Source: Streptomyces capitiformicae
Lineage (GTDB): Bacteria > Actinomycetota > Actinomycetes > Streptomycetales > Streptomycetaceae
DNA length: 64,000 nt
Direction: 5' to 3'
Assembly: GCF_002214185.1 (NCBI RefSeq)
Contig: NZ_CP022161.1
Location: 8,067,486 to 8,131,485 of the forward strand
Under the pieces are notes generated by a model. It was not told the DNA's origin and did no database searches. It was given only the letters and a program-made list of their open reading frames with translations. Position 1 is the first letter of the stretch; the number at the start of each line of letters is the position of its first letter. The translations under genes were made by a program, and so were the position numbers. Below, piece by piece: positions 42,682-50,339 of the stretch.

Positions 42682-43191
42682 GTGCCGACGGGAACGGTGA
42701 AATGGCTCGACCCTGAGCGAGGGCTGGGCCGGTTAGCGCAGGACGACGGCGGGCCCAATGCCGTCGTCCACCGCCCGGCCATTCACGGCCCCGAGGAGGA
42801 GGCGCCGGCTGCGGGCGAGCGGGTCCTGTTCGACATCACCTTCGATTCCGACGGCATCCGGGCCGACAACATCCGTCCCGCCGCAGAGGCGCCACCAGAC
42901 GCGAGCCGTGCGGCGGCGTGCTGCCCGTGCGGCACTGGGTTGCCAAGGAAGCAGGAGCGAGCCACCGGACGCCAATGGCCGTTGCCCCTGCGGGCGGCGG
43001 CGTCGAGCCCCTCGTCGCTTCCGCGCCGCTTCATCTCGTACATGGTGCAGATGACCAGGAGCGCGGTCGATCGGCGGGGCGCTGGCATGCCACCACGGCT
43101 GCCCGGGGCGCGGAGTTGTGACAGCCGATCGGCGGTTCGGGTCGCCCACGCGGAACGTTCCGATCCTGCTCCCGGAAAGGACCGTTTCTGA
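42682..43191 (+). CDS. Divergent cold-shock-domain protein with run-on C-terminus
   Basis: The first 70 residues follow the cold-shock fold: TGTVKWLDPERGLGRLAQDD, NAVVHRPAIHG, GERVLFDITFDSDGIRADNI. The RNA-binding motifs are changed: KGFGFI is RGLGRL and VFVH is AVVH. Family members stop at about 70 residues; here the frame runs on for 100 low-complexity residues, so the original stop may be lost. GTG with GAGGG. It may be a decaying gene. Confidence 0.55.
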   Translation: MPTGTVKWLDPERGLGRLAQDDGGPNAVVHRPAIHGPEEEAPAAGERVLFDITFDSDGIRADNIRPAAEAPPDASRAAACCPCGTGLPRKQERATGRQWPLPLRAAASSPSSLPRRFISYMVQMTRSAVDRRGAGMPPRLPGARSCDSRSAVRVAHAERSDPAPGKDRF

Positions 43192-43331
43192 CAGTACGCG
43201 ACGTGCGGCCGTGGCCTCCACCCCGCCCCGCCCCGGCCGGCCCGGCGGGAAGTCGTGATCTACTTCCGGCCTCCCGTCCGAATTCGGCCGTCCCGACCGT
43301 CAGTTCATCGCTCACGTATAGGGTCGGCGGC

Positions 43332-44075
43332 ATGGCGCTGCAACTCTTTGAGGTGAATCTCAAAGCCCGGGATGACTCGGCGCTGGGCCGGTTCTGGGCG
43401 GCGGCGCTCGGCTGGAGTCTGTCCAGCGAGGAACCCGGTGCGACCAGCGTCAAGCCCATGGGGTCCGCCTGGCCGGACCCGGCCGCCGTCCGCATCGATG
43501 TCATCGCTGTCCCGGACCCCGAAACAGTGAAGGGCCGCGCACACATCGAACTCGCCACCACCTCCGCGGCCCATCACGCGGAGTTGGTCGCGCGCCTGAA
43601 GGAGCTCGGCGCGACGCCCGCCGACGCAGTCCGGGGCGACCTCCCGCGGACCGTTCTGGCCGACCCGGAGGGCAACGTGTTCTGCGTCCTGGAGCCTCGG
43701 GAGACCTACCGGGACACCGGGCCGATCGCCGCGGTGGTCGTCGACTGTGCGGACCCGCGGGCCATGGCCCGTTTCTGGGGCGAGGCGATGAACTGGACCC
43801 TGCACGAGGTGACCGACGATCACGCGCTGCTGCGCTCCGCCAAGGGAGTCGGCCCGTATCTGGAGTTCCTCCGCACGCCCCACCTGACGGACATGCACCA
43901 CCGCGCCCATCTCGACCTGGCGCCCTACCCCTTTGACGGTCAACATCAAGCGGCGGAGGTGGCCCGGCTCGAGGCCCTCGGCGCGACGCCCGCCGACGCA
44001 GGCCGGGGCGACTTCCCCTGGAAGGTTCTGGCCGACCCGGAAGGCAACGAGTTCTGCGTCCTCGGCCCGGCCTGA
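43332..44075 (+). CDS. Two-domain VOC (glyoxalase-fold) protein
   Basis: A 247-residue protein with two VOC modules. Module 1: LFEVNLKARDDSALGRFWAA, ELKELGATPADAVRGDLP-like segment, VLADPEGNVFCVLEP. Module 2: AVVVDCADPRAMARFWGEAM, YLEFLRTP, HLDLAPYPFDGQ, VLADPEGNEFCVLGPA. The repeat of GATPADA and LADPEGN shows internal duplication. Possible substrates include drugs or metabolites; none predicted. Stands alone. Confidence 0.9.
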   Translation: MALQLFEVNLKARDDSALGRFWAAALGWSLSSEEPGATSVKPMGSAWPDPAAVRIDVIAVPDPETVKGRAHIELATTSAAHHAELVARLKELGATPADAVRGDLPRTVLADPEGNVFCVLEPRETYRDTGPIAAVVVDCADPRAMARFWGEAMNWTLHEVTDDHALLRSAKGVGPYLEFLRTPHLTDMHHRAHLDLAPYPFDGQHQAAEVARLEALGATPADAGRGDFPWKVLADPEGNEFCVLGPA

Positions 44076-44122
44076 CGCGGAGCCTCCCCGCCTGCTCCGC
44101 CACCGAACTCATCACACGGACA

Positions 44123-44170
44123 GCCCCGAGACTCCGAGACTCCGAGACCCCGAGACCCCGAGACCCCGGG
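44123..44170 (+). repeat. 8-bp tandem repeat, about five to six copies
   Basis: ACTCCGAG and ACCCCGAG units in tandem downstream of the VOC gene, inside a 319-base gap that otherwise shows no gene. Confidence 0.82.
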
Positions 44171-44394
44171 GTTCCCATCGACGGCTGAAAGATGGAGCGC
44201 ACCGAAGTAGTCCCGGTCAGCCCGGCCCGCCGGGAAGGCCACGCGCGCAGAGGTCGTACGCCCGCACCTGATTGGTGATCAGCGACCAGGCCACCCGCAG
44301 CAAATCGCTCGAGCCGCGGCGTCGTCCGTGCGTCGGGGGATGAGGTGACCGCTTCGGGGCAGCCGAATGGTGTCGCAATGCCAAGGCGCCGGAG

Positions 44395-44796
44395 ATGACC
44401 ATGGTGCAACTGCCCGATGAGGACCACGAACCCCTGAGAGGCGGAAGCCCGCAGGCCCCCGAGCGGGCACGGAATGTCACACGCGGGTTCTTGGCCGTGC
44501 TCACACCGGCGGACGATTCGGAGGCGAATGCCGTGTTGCTGGTCGTGTCGGAGCTGGTGACCAACGCGGTGCGGCATGCCGGCGGACTCACCGGATTCGA
44601 ACTGAAGGCGGGACCGGGCACGGTGACGGTCATAGTGGCAGACGCAAGCCCCACTCCGCCCCGTCCCCGGCGCACTGATGTGAGCGAGCCCGGCGGCTTC
44701 GGCTGGTACCTGGTGCGGGACCTGTCCGCGGACGTGCGGGTCCGCAGCAGTCCGAAGGGCAAGACCGTGACCGCCGTACTGCCGCTGGCGCGTTGA
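44395..44796 (+). CDS. HATPase_c-type anti-sigma-like regulatory protein
   Basis: A 133-residue GHKL ATPase domain of the RsbW/SpoIIAB kind: ARNVTRGFLAVL, VLLVVSELVTNAVRHAGGL (N-box with SELVTNA), GPGTVTVIVADASP, GGFGWYLVRDLSADVRVR (G-box) and TVTAVLPLAR. In Streptomyces such stand-alone domains bind sigma factors or their antagonists and work opposite PP2C phosphatases like the one at 39861. Two ATGs at the start; the first is used. Confidence 0.88.
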   Translation: MTMVQLPDEDHEPLRGGSPQAPERARNVTRGFLAVLTPADDSEANAVLLVVSELVTNAVRHAGGLTGFELKAGPGTVTVIVADASPTPPRPRRTDVSEPGGFGWYLVRDLSADVRVRSSPKGKTVTAVLPLAR

Positions 44797-44849
44797 AGCG
44801 GCGAACTGCCCTCTCCTGGCCGGTGCGCCCGACCGCCACCAGGCGGGGC

Positions 44850-44955
44850 CGCGAACAGCTCCCACGACCTCGATGCCCGGTTGGGCATCGAGGACGAGAC
44901 GGACGCCTGCCCGCACCCTCGCCTGGCCGTCCGCGACGACCACACGGATCGTCGA
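44850..44955 (-). pseudogene. Response-regulator receiver-domain fragment
   Basis: Only the first 35 residues remain: TIRVVVADGQARVRAGVRLV, LDAQPGIEVVGA. The phospho-acceptor strand and DNA-binding domain are missing. Adjacent on the other strand is the HATPase gene. Confidence 0.65.
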
Positions 44956-45056
44956 ACCAACCCGTTGGTCGGACGCGGTGGTGCGTAGCGGCAGGGAGGG
45001 TAGGCGGCCCAAGGGGGCGTGCGTCGGCGCTTGCTGCGGGGCAGAGGACGGAGCGC

Positions 45057-45689
45057 TCAACCACTCCCACGGCCTCGCGTCGCATGCGCGGCGGCGGTGG
45101 GTCGTACGGTATGCGGCAGTGGGCCGACTGCGGGAAGGCCCCGCAAGAGCCCTTCCACAACAGCGAGTTCGGTGGACTTCGGCTCATCCGGCCGTGGCTT
45201 TCGAGCCGGCGACGACTCCTGGAGTGAGGGCCGCGGAGCCAAGGGCGGCAGTCCCAGGACCGCACGCAGCGCGTCGACGCGAGCCTCGTCGGCGATCGGA
45301 TGACCCGTCACCGTTCCGTACACCTGGGGCCGCTGTTCGGTGACACACAGCGTGTCGGTGGCCTCGGCCAGGAACCTGGCCGGGATCCGGCGTCTGTCGG
45401 CCGCGGCCGTGACCAGCGGCAGGACCCTTCGGATCTCCGGCCCGTCCATCGCCAGCAGAATGCGGTGGGCGGCCAGCACGCCCTTGTCACCGATCTGTTC
45501 CCGGCCCGGCCAGCTGCGCAGCGAACCGCACGCCATCACCAGGTACTTGAACGCCTCGCGCCGGCGCTGCGCGGCGTAGCGGATCCGGCTCGCCTTCTCC
45601 GCGGGGCCCGCCTCACGCGCACGCCGCAGGGTGTCGTCCACCCGTGCGGCCCATTGCTCCAGGCCGGCCTGGATTTCCTTCGTCAGCAT
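45057..45689 (-). CDS. Hypothetical protein, DUF6624-like, coupled to large zinc-ribbon protein
   Basis: A 210-residue protein: LTKEIQAGLEQWAARVDDTL, RRREAFKYLVMACGSLRSW, LLAMDGPEIRRVLPLVTAAA, FLAEATDTLCVTEQRPQVYG and PIADEARVDALRAVLGLPPL. The motif TDxLCVxEQRPQVYGT recalls DUF6624 proteins (tentative). The last 50 residues are low-complexity. The ATG overlaps the stop of the 838-residue gene upstream by seven bases, so it is co-translated. Confidence 0.65.
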   Translation of the reverse strand: MLTKEIQAGLEQWAARVDDTLRRAREAGPAEKASRIRYAAQRRREAFKYLVMACGSLRSWPGREQIGDKGVLAAHRILLAMDGPEIRRVLPLVTAAADRRRIPARFLAEATDTLCVTEQRPQVYGTVTGHPIADEARVDALRAVLGLPPLAPRPSLQESSPARKPRPDEPKSTELAVVEGLLRGLPAVGPLPHTVRPTAAAHATRGRGSG

Positions 45690-48196
45690 TCCGGTCGGGG
45701 TGTCGTGGCGAGGTGAGTGGCTTCCCGGTAGCGCCAGCCGGGTCGCAACCCGTACGGCCTGCCGACACCGACCAGCCAGCCGCTCTTGCACAGGGACGCG
45801 ATGGCCTTGCTGTGGGCGGGCTCCATACGCATCGGGTCGTCGTGGTCGATGTGGGCGTTGCGGAGGATTCGCCAACTGGGGCCGTGACCGTGGCGGGTGC
45901 GATAGTCCTCGACCCAGCGAGCCATGTCCTCCTGCCGGCCGTCGACAAGTGCGGCGCCGCGCTCGTACTTGGCCGGGTCCGCCGGGTGATAGCCGAGGGG
46001 CTCGTACACGGGCGGACTCGGTGAGGCGATGGCTGACGCTGTCTCGCTGAGCCGCGTGCCGAGCAGGCCGTCGGCTGTGGCAGGCGGCTGGGAGAGCCAG
46101 CCGGCTCGGTGCAACTCCGCCACGGCGGCCTCGACCTGCACCGCGCAGTCGGCGGCGGAGCCGGCGACGAGGGCATCGAGCGGAACGTCGACTCGGCGGT
46201 CGGGGAGCGCGTGCGCGGTCAGATACAGCGCCACCAAGTGGTGGACGGAAGACGCTTCGGCCAGCATCGGGTGCCTCAGCAGCCGTCGCACCCAGGCGCC
46301 GAGATGGGTGGCAGCGTCGCGTGCGAGCCACAGTGATGGATCATCGCCCACCAGATCCGGGATGACGCCGAGTGCTGGTTCGTCATCGCCGGTTGCGGCG
46401 ACCTCGTCCGGGTCGGCACGCAGCCAGCCGCTTGCCGTCAGCTCGTTCAGGGCGGTGGCGATGCCAGGGACGGGGATGCGCTCCAGCCGGGGTGCGGACA
46501 GTTCCAACTCGCCGCACCAGATGGCCCGTACGCCCCACCATACGGCGGCCAGCCGGACGTCCGGACCACTCGCAGGGGCGGTCCGCGCGACGTGGTCGAG
46601 TGTGGCCTGCAGGACAGCTGCCTGCCGCCCGCTGAGGGCCGTCCGAGTGGCGTAGGACGTCAGTTCCAGCCGTCGGGGCAGGTGTTGTGGCTCCGGGACG
46701 TGATTGACCACGCCCTCGTCCACGCACAGCGAACACCCCAGGGCGCGTTCGACATCACCGGCCAGGCCCCGGCCGAGTTTCTGACGGGCCAGACGGAGTC
46801 GCTCGTCCAGCGGCATCCGATCATCGATCGGAGACTTGGGGCGCCGGGCAGGCGCCTTCCGCACCGCGGACGGTGCGGGAGCGGGGGGCCGGGGCGCTGC
46901 CTCGGCGAAGCCACAGACCTCCTCGGCCAGCTGGTAGCGCACCCGACCGTCGGCAACAGCGACATCGGTGAACCAGCCGGCCTCCCGCAATCCGGCGGCA
47001 ACCGCCGACGCCTCCTCGGCCGTCAGCTGACAGGCGGCGGCCAGGTGCGTCAGATCCACCTCACCCACGCCGGTGGAGGCAGCGTGCGCGGCGGCGTACG
47101 CCGCGACCAGCCGGACCCCGGCCGACTGCTTCCTCAGCCGCTTGTGGCTCAGCAGCCGCATGCACCAGCCGGACAGCCGGGAACGGGCGCTCTTGGCCAC
47201 CCTGAACGGAGCCGCCTGCGGATTCGCGAAGTCCGGGATGCCGCACTCCACCGGCACCTTCGCGGCGGCCATGACTTCCTCGACCGAGGCACGCAGCCAC
47301 CCGCAGGCCACCAGATCCCGCACCGCCGCGCGCGGGTCCGTCAGCTTCAGCAGGCCCGTCAGGTCCTGGGCGAGGAGGTTGGCCCGGCCGGCTCCTTGCC
47401 CGGAGCGTGCCGCCCGGGGCGTACACAGCAACGCCAGCAGCCTGCCCTCCGTGCTACTGCCCGGTCGGCGGGAGGCCAGATAGTCCCACAGGCGGCGGAG
47501 CGCCACCGCCTGCCCGGCCGTCAGCAGCGGCTTGCCCGACGGCGTGGTCAGGGGTTTCGGTACGGCCGGAGCAGTCGCAGCCAGGGCCTTCTCGGTTCTG
47601 GCCTGTGGCACGGGAGCGGGCGATGCCGGACTGACGACCGGGGGCGGCGGCGATGTCTCAGGCACTGCCATGGGCACTGGCTCAGGGGTCACTCGCTGTC
47701 GTGGGGCACCAGACGTATCGGGAGCGGTGAAGCCCTCTGGCACTGTCGCCGGTCGCGTTTTCGGCGGGACGTCGGAAGTCCCGGGCGCCGTCGGCTTCGG
47801 CGCCGCAGCGGAGACGATCCTCGTGTTCGGAATGGCGGCCACGCACCGGGCGCACGCCTCCGCAAGCCTCCACACCCGTCCGTAGCGATCCGGCACCACC
47901 ACCAGGCACACCTGCCCGCCACACCGCCCCGGTGTGGTGTGCCAGGCGCAGCCCTCGCTGCGGCAACGGCAGGAAGCCTGCTCGCGTGCCGCGCCCGCCT
48001 GACGGGCGTGGACCGCCAGGTGCGCCAGAGCTGCCGCGCGGGCCTGTGCGGGCACCCGATGACGCTCGTTGGCGACCGTCGCACAGCCCGGCGCGGAGCA
48101 CTCAAGACCGGAGATGCCTTCGGCGGGTCGGCCACGTGGGACGATCCGCACCGTCCACAGCCGACCGGTGAGACGAGGAGAGGCGGGGGCAGGCAT
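45683..48196 (-). CDS. Large unknown protein with N-terminal cysteine cluster and repeated helical units
   Basis: An 837-residue protein. Residues 1-130: arranged cysteines (LECSAPGCATVANERHRV, ASCRCRSEGCAWHT, GRCGGQVCLVVV, ACARCVAA) suggest one or two zinc ribbons. A proline-rich linker of about 130 residues follows. The rest has two or three copies of a helical module: LLTAGQAVALRRLWDYLASR, RAAVRDLVACGWLRASVEEV, IATALNELTASGWLRADPDE, AAVAELHRAGWLSQPPATAD, each ending in 'GWL' as in winged-helix wings. It could bind nucleic acid. No known family. Start ATG with AGGAAGG 13 bases upstream. Confidence 0.7.
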   Translation of the reverse strand: MPAPASPRLTGRLWTVRIVPRGRPAEGISGLECSAPGCATVANERHRVPAQARAAALAHLAVHARQAGAAREQASCRCRSEGCAWHTTPGRCGGQVCLVVVPDRYGRVWRLAEACARCVAAIPNTRIVSAAAPKPTAPGTSDVPPKTRPATVPEGFTAPDTSGAPRQRVTPEPVPMAVPETSPPPPVVSPASPAPVPQARTEKALAATAPAVPKPLTTPSGKPLLTAGQAVALRRLWDYLASRRPGSSTEGRLLALLCTPRAARSGQGAGRANLLAQDLTGLLKLTDPRAAVRDLVACGWLRASVEEVMAAAKVPVECGIPDFANPQAAPFRVAKSARSRLSGWCMRLLSHKRLRKQSAGVRLVAAYAAAHAASTGVGEVDLTHLAAACQLTAEEASAVAAGLREAGWFTDVAVADGRVRYQLAEEVCGFAEAAPRPPAPAPSAVRKAPARRPKSPIDDRMPLDERLRLARQKLGRGLAGDVERALGCSLCVDEGVVNHVPEPQHLPRRLELTSYATRTALSGRQAAVLQATLDHVARTAPASGPDVRLAAVWWGVRAIWCGELELSAPRLERIPVPGIATALNELTASGWLRADPDEVAATGDDEPALGVIPDLVGDDPSLWLARDAATHLGAWVRRLLRHPMLAEASSVHHLVALYLTAHALPDRRVDVPLDALVAGSAADCAVQVEAAVAELHRAGWLSQPPATADGLLGTRLSETASAIASPSPPVYEPLGYHPADPAKYERGAALVDGRQEDMARWVEDYRTRHGHGPSWRILRNAHIDHDDPMRMEPAHSKAIASLCKSGWLVGVGRPYGLRPGWRYREATHLATTPRPEC

Positions 48197-48733
48197 GGCG
48201 GAAGAAACCTTCCTGACGGGGGATAGCGGCAAAGCGGCCTCATGCTGGACCATTCCCACCCCGACCGCTACGACGGCACGCGGTCCGGTTCACCCATCCG
48301 AGTGCATAGTCGACACAACGCACTCACGGAGTGCACTCGTCGTGCGTCGCGGTGGCGGGTCCGCTGGAGAGGTCCGGCACGGGGCGAGGAGGGCGTCGGA
48401 GTCGGGAAAGCAGAGCAACTCGACGGCCTGCTGGGACCTGCCGACCGTGCTGGGAGCGGCGAGGAGCACGCCGACCCTCCTCCAAGGGTGTCGCCAAACG
48501 ACTTCTCGGCGAGGGCCGTCTCATGCATGCCCGTCGCCCCGGGGCGAACAGGCAGGTGGTGCTCGAACACATTGGACGTATTCGCCAGGTCACGCCACCT
48601 CTTCCGGCGCGTAGAAATATCTACCAACATGAGGGCCCGAGCGGGACGGCAGGGCGGGCGGAGTCCCACAAGGCCGCCGGCCATGTCCTGCTCGCATTCG
48701 TTCTGGCGAAGCCGATCGTGCTGGAGGGGGAAC
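48197..48733. other. Divergent promoter region
   Basis: About 540 bases between two divergent unknown genes. The left third holds the GAGTGC repeat cluster; the rest shows no gene that I can support. Confidence 0.45.
48300..48338. promoter_or_regulatory. Cluster of GAGTGC half-sites
   Basis: GAGTGCA (48300), GCACTC (48320) and the palindrome GAGTGCACTC (48329-48338) lie 105 bases upstream of the large zinc-ribbon gene. The symmetry suggests operator sites; no regulator is known. Confidence 0.55.
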
Positions 48734-49219
48734 ATGCACGGCTGCATGGGGAAGCAGGCCATCGAATGGCTCGCCTCGGCTGCCACGGATCCTCAAAGGT
48801 GCAAAGAGGAGTGGGACCAGGGCACTGGGCCTGCGCTGCTCCAGGCCGGACGGTTCTGGGACGTGCTCAGCGTGCCTGAGTACCTGGGCCTGTGCGCCCT
48901 GGATCTCCTCAGCCGCAACCGGCGAGGGATCCCGGCGCCCACCTTGGTGGACTGTGCCGCCCAGAGAATCGGCTTCTTCCTCCCGCCCGGCCCGGTGAGC
49001 GAGCGGATCCGGCCCGGTGTGCGCCACGCCGGTCGGGGAGCGTGGGTTGCGGTGCCGCCGCCCGGCCGGGTCGCCGGGCGCCTGGAATGGCTCATCCCGC
49101 CCGACGGGACCGGCACTCTGCACGACCCCGGCATGGTCGAGCTCGCCCTGAGTGAAGCCGACGGCACTCTCGCCGTCCTGGCATCGACCAGCCGGCAGCA
49201 GGGGGAGCGGTATCGCTGA
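48734..49219 (+). CDS. Conserved hypothetical protein, primase/polymerase-N-like
   Basis: A 161-residue protein: KQAIEWLASAATDPQRCKEE, GRFWDVLSVPEYLGLCALDL, PTLVDCAAQRIGFFLPPGPV, GRGAWVAVPPPGRVAGRLEW, LIPPDGTGTLHDPGMVELAL. In Streptomyces this type resembles a short form of the bifunctional DNA primase/polymerase N-terminal domain, without catalytic parts (recalled similarity). GGAGGGGG lies four bases before the ATG, which fixes the start. Confidence 0.72.
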   Translation: MHGCMGKQAIEWLASAATDPQRCKEEWDQGTGPALLQAGRFWDVLSVPEYLGLCALDLLSRNRRGIPAPTLVDCAAQRIGFFLPPGPVSERIRPGVRHAGRGAWVAVPPPGRVAGRLEWLIPPDGTGTLHDPGMVELALSEADGTLAVLASTSRQQGERYR

Positions 49220-49277
49220 CCGAATCGCAGCCGCCACACACAGCGCCACCAGCCCGACCGGCCACATTCCCTTCCTT

Positions 49278-49340
49278 GACAGGCAGGACAGGCAGGACAG
49301 GCAGGACGGGCGGGACAGGCAGGACAGGCGGGACAGGCGC
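49278..49340 (+). repeat. 9-bp tandem repeat, seven copies
   Basis: GACAGGCAG units with small changes (GACGGGCGG, GACAGGCGG, GACAGGCGC) after the stop of the previous gene. Confidence 0.88.
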
Positions 49341-49484
49341 GGCAACGGAACCCGGTGGTGAGTGACAGCGGCGCGGAACGTACGCCTCCTGGGCCCAGTA
49401 CCGCATCGAGCAACAAGTCGCCGTACCATCCCGTGCTCCACGCCCGGGCAACGTGTGACCCCACCCCTCAGATGGAGCCATCCC

Positions 49485-49826
49485 ATGGCCGACCGCATTG
49501 ATCGACCACGGCACGACCCATACGTCTCGGGAATCCGTAACGACGGCGACCACGCCACCAGCCCTGGAAGGGACACCGACGCATGCCCTTGGTGCACCGC
49601 ACTGGGCAAGGCACACCCGCCCGCAACCAGGCAGCCGGTCCCACACGATCCGTACGCCTCGGAGATACGCGACGACTTCGATGGCGCGGCCGATGAACAC
49701 TGCTGCTGGGGTCACCATCCTCAGGGGCCCGGCTTGCCTCCCGTCGGACTGCCCACGGCCGGCTGGGCTGCCCGCTGGTCTGCTCGCCTGACGGGACCCT
49801 GGAAGAGCCGCGATCACGGAGGTTAG
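49485..49826 (+). CDS. Small protein with two HDPY repeats and cysteine motifs
   Basis: A 113-residue hypothetical protein with an internal duplication: RHDPYVSGIRNDGDH and PHDPYASEIRDDFDG. CPWCTALGKAH lies between them and HCCWGHHPQGPG follows, a possible metal site. The C-terminus is Arg/Gly-rich. ATG with GGAG seven bases upstream. No family known. It lies between the unknown gene at 48734 and the convergent NmtR gene. Confidence 0.6.
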   Translation: MADRIDRPRHDPYVSGIRNDGDHATSPGRDTDACPWCTALGKAHPPATRQPVPHDPYASEIRDDFDGAADEHCCWGHHPQGPGLPPVGLPTAGWAARWSARLTGPWKSRDHGG

Positions 49827-49910
49827 GGCTCCAGCCGCACCCGGCGCCGAGTTGGCGGGCTCGGACGACGTCCTGGCCGGGATTCCCACTCGCCTCCGCC
49901 CGACGGCCCC

Positions 49911-50291
49911 TCAGTCCCCGTCCGGCGCGTCGCTGATCCCCAGCCTCAAGTGCTCCACGTGGTACACGGCTTGGTCCAGCAGCTCGGCGACATGGTGGTC
50001 GTGCAGCGCGTACACCACCGAGCGGCCCCGGCGCTCACCCACCACCAGTCCCAGGTTGCGCAGCAGCCGCAGCTGATGGGAGCAGGCGGACTGTTCCATC
50101 CCGACCTCGGCGGCCAGTTCGGTCGCCGGGAGCGGGCCTTCGCGCAGGCGGGCCAGGATCAGCAGGCGGGACGGGGTGGACAGGGCCTGGAGGGTGGTGG
50201 CCACCTTGGCGACGTTGGCCGCGTCCAGCCGCACCCGAGCGGTGGCCTCCTGCGTGGCGTTCTGCGCGGCGGTGACGGCTCCATGACCCAT
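49911..50291 (-). CDS. nmtR: NmtR-type nickel/cobalt sensor (ArsR/SmtB)
   Basis: A 126-residue orthologue of M. tuberculosis NmtR. The N-terminus MGHG is the nickel-binding Gly-His end of NmtR. The body aligns throughout: TLQALSTPSRLLILARLREG, GMEQSACSHQLRLLRNLGLV, SVVYALHDHHVAELLDQAVY, HVEHLRLGISD, with the alpha-5 Asp/His ligands in LHDHHVAELL and YHVEHLRLG. It should repress the divergent P-type ATPase until nickel or cobalt binds. The start was chosen so that MGHG is first; an in-frame ATG 11 codons upstream would bury it. Confidence 0.92.
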   Translation of the reverse strand: MGHGAVTAAQNATQEATARVRLDAANVAKVATTLQALSTPSRLLILARLREGPLPATELAAEVGMEQSACSHQLRLLRNLGLVVGERRGRSVVYALHDHHVAELLDQAVYHVEHLRLGISDAPDGD

Positions 50292-50321
50292 GGCGAGTAT
50301 CTTACCCATCGCATATGAAGG

Positions 50322-50339
50322 CATGAATGAGTCTTCATG
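50322..50339. promoter_or_regulatory. NmtR operator candidate
   Basis: CATGAA-TGAGTC-TTCATG lies between nmtR and the ATPase gene, with a further GCATATGAA just to its left. It overlaps the first codon of the annotated ATPase, so the ATPase transcript may be leaderless or start at a later GTG. Confidence 0.7.

Noticed and set aside
42890..43060. Minus-strand MYEM... sequence resembling the small zinc-ribbon protein at 27945
   Set aside because: Only four residues agree (MYEM); the cysteine pattern does not follow.
44797..45056. A possible start of a new gene on the plus strand
   Set aside because: Frames are short and arginine-rich; the only coding signal is the minus-strand receiver fragment.
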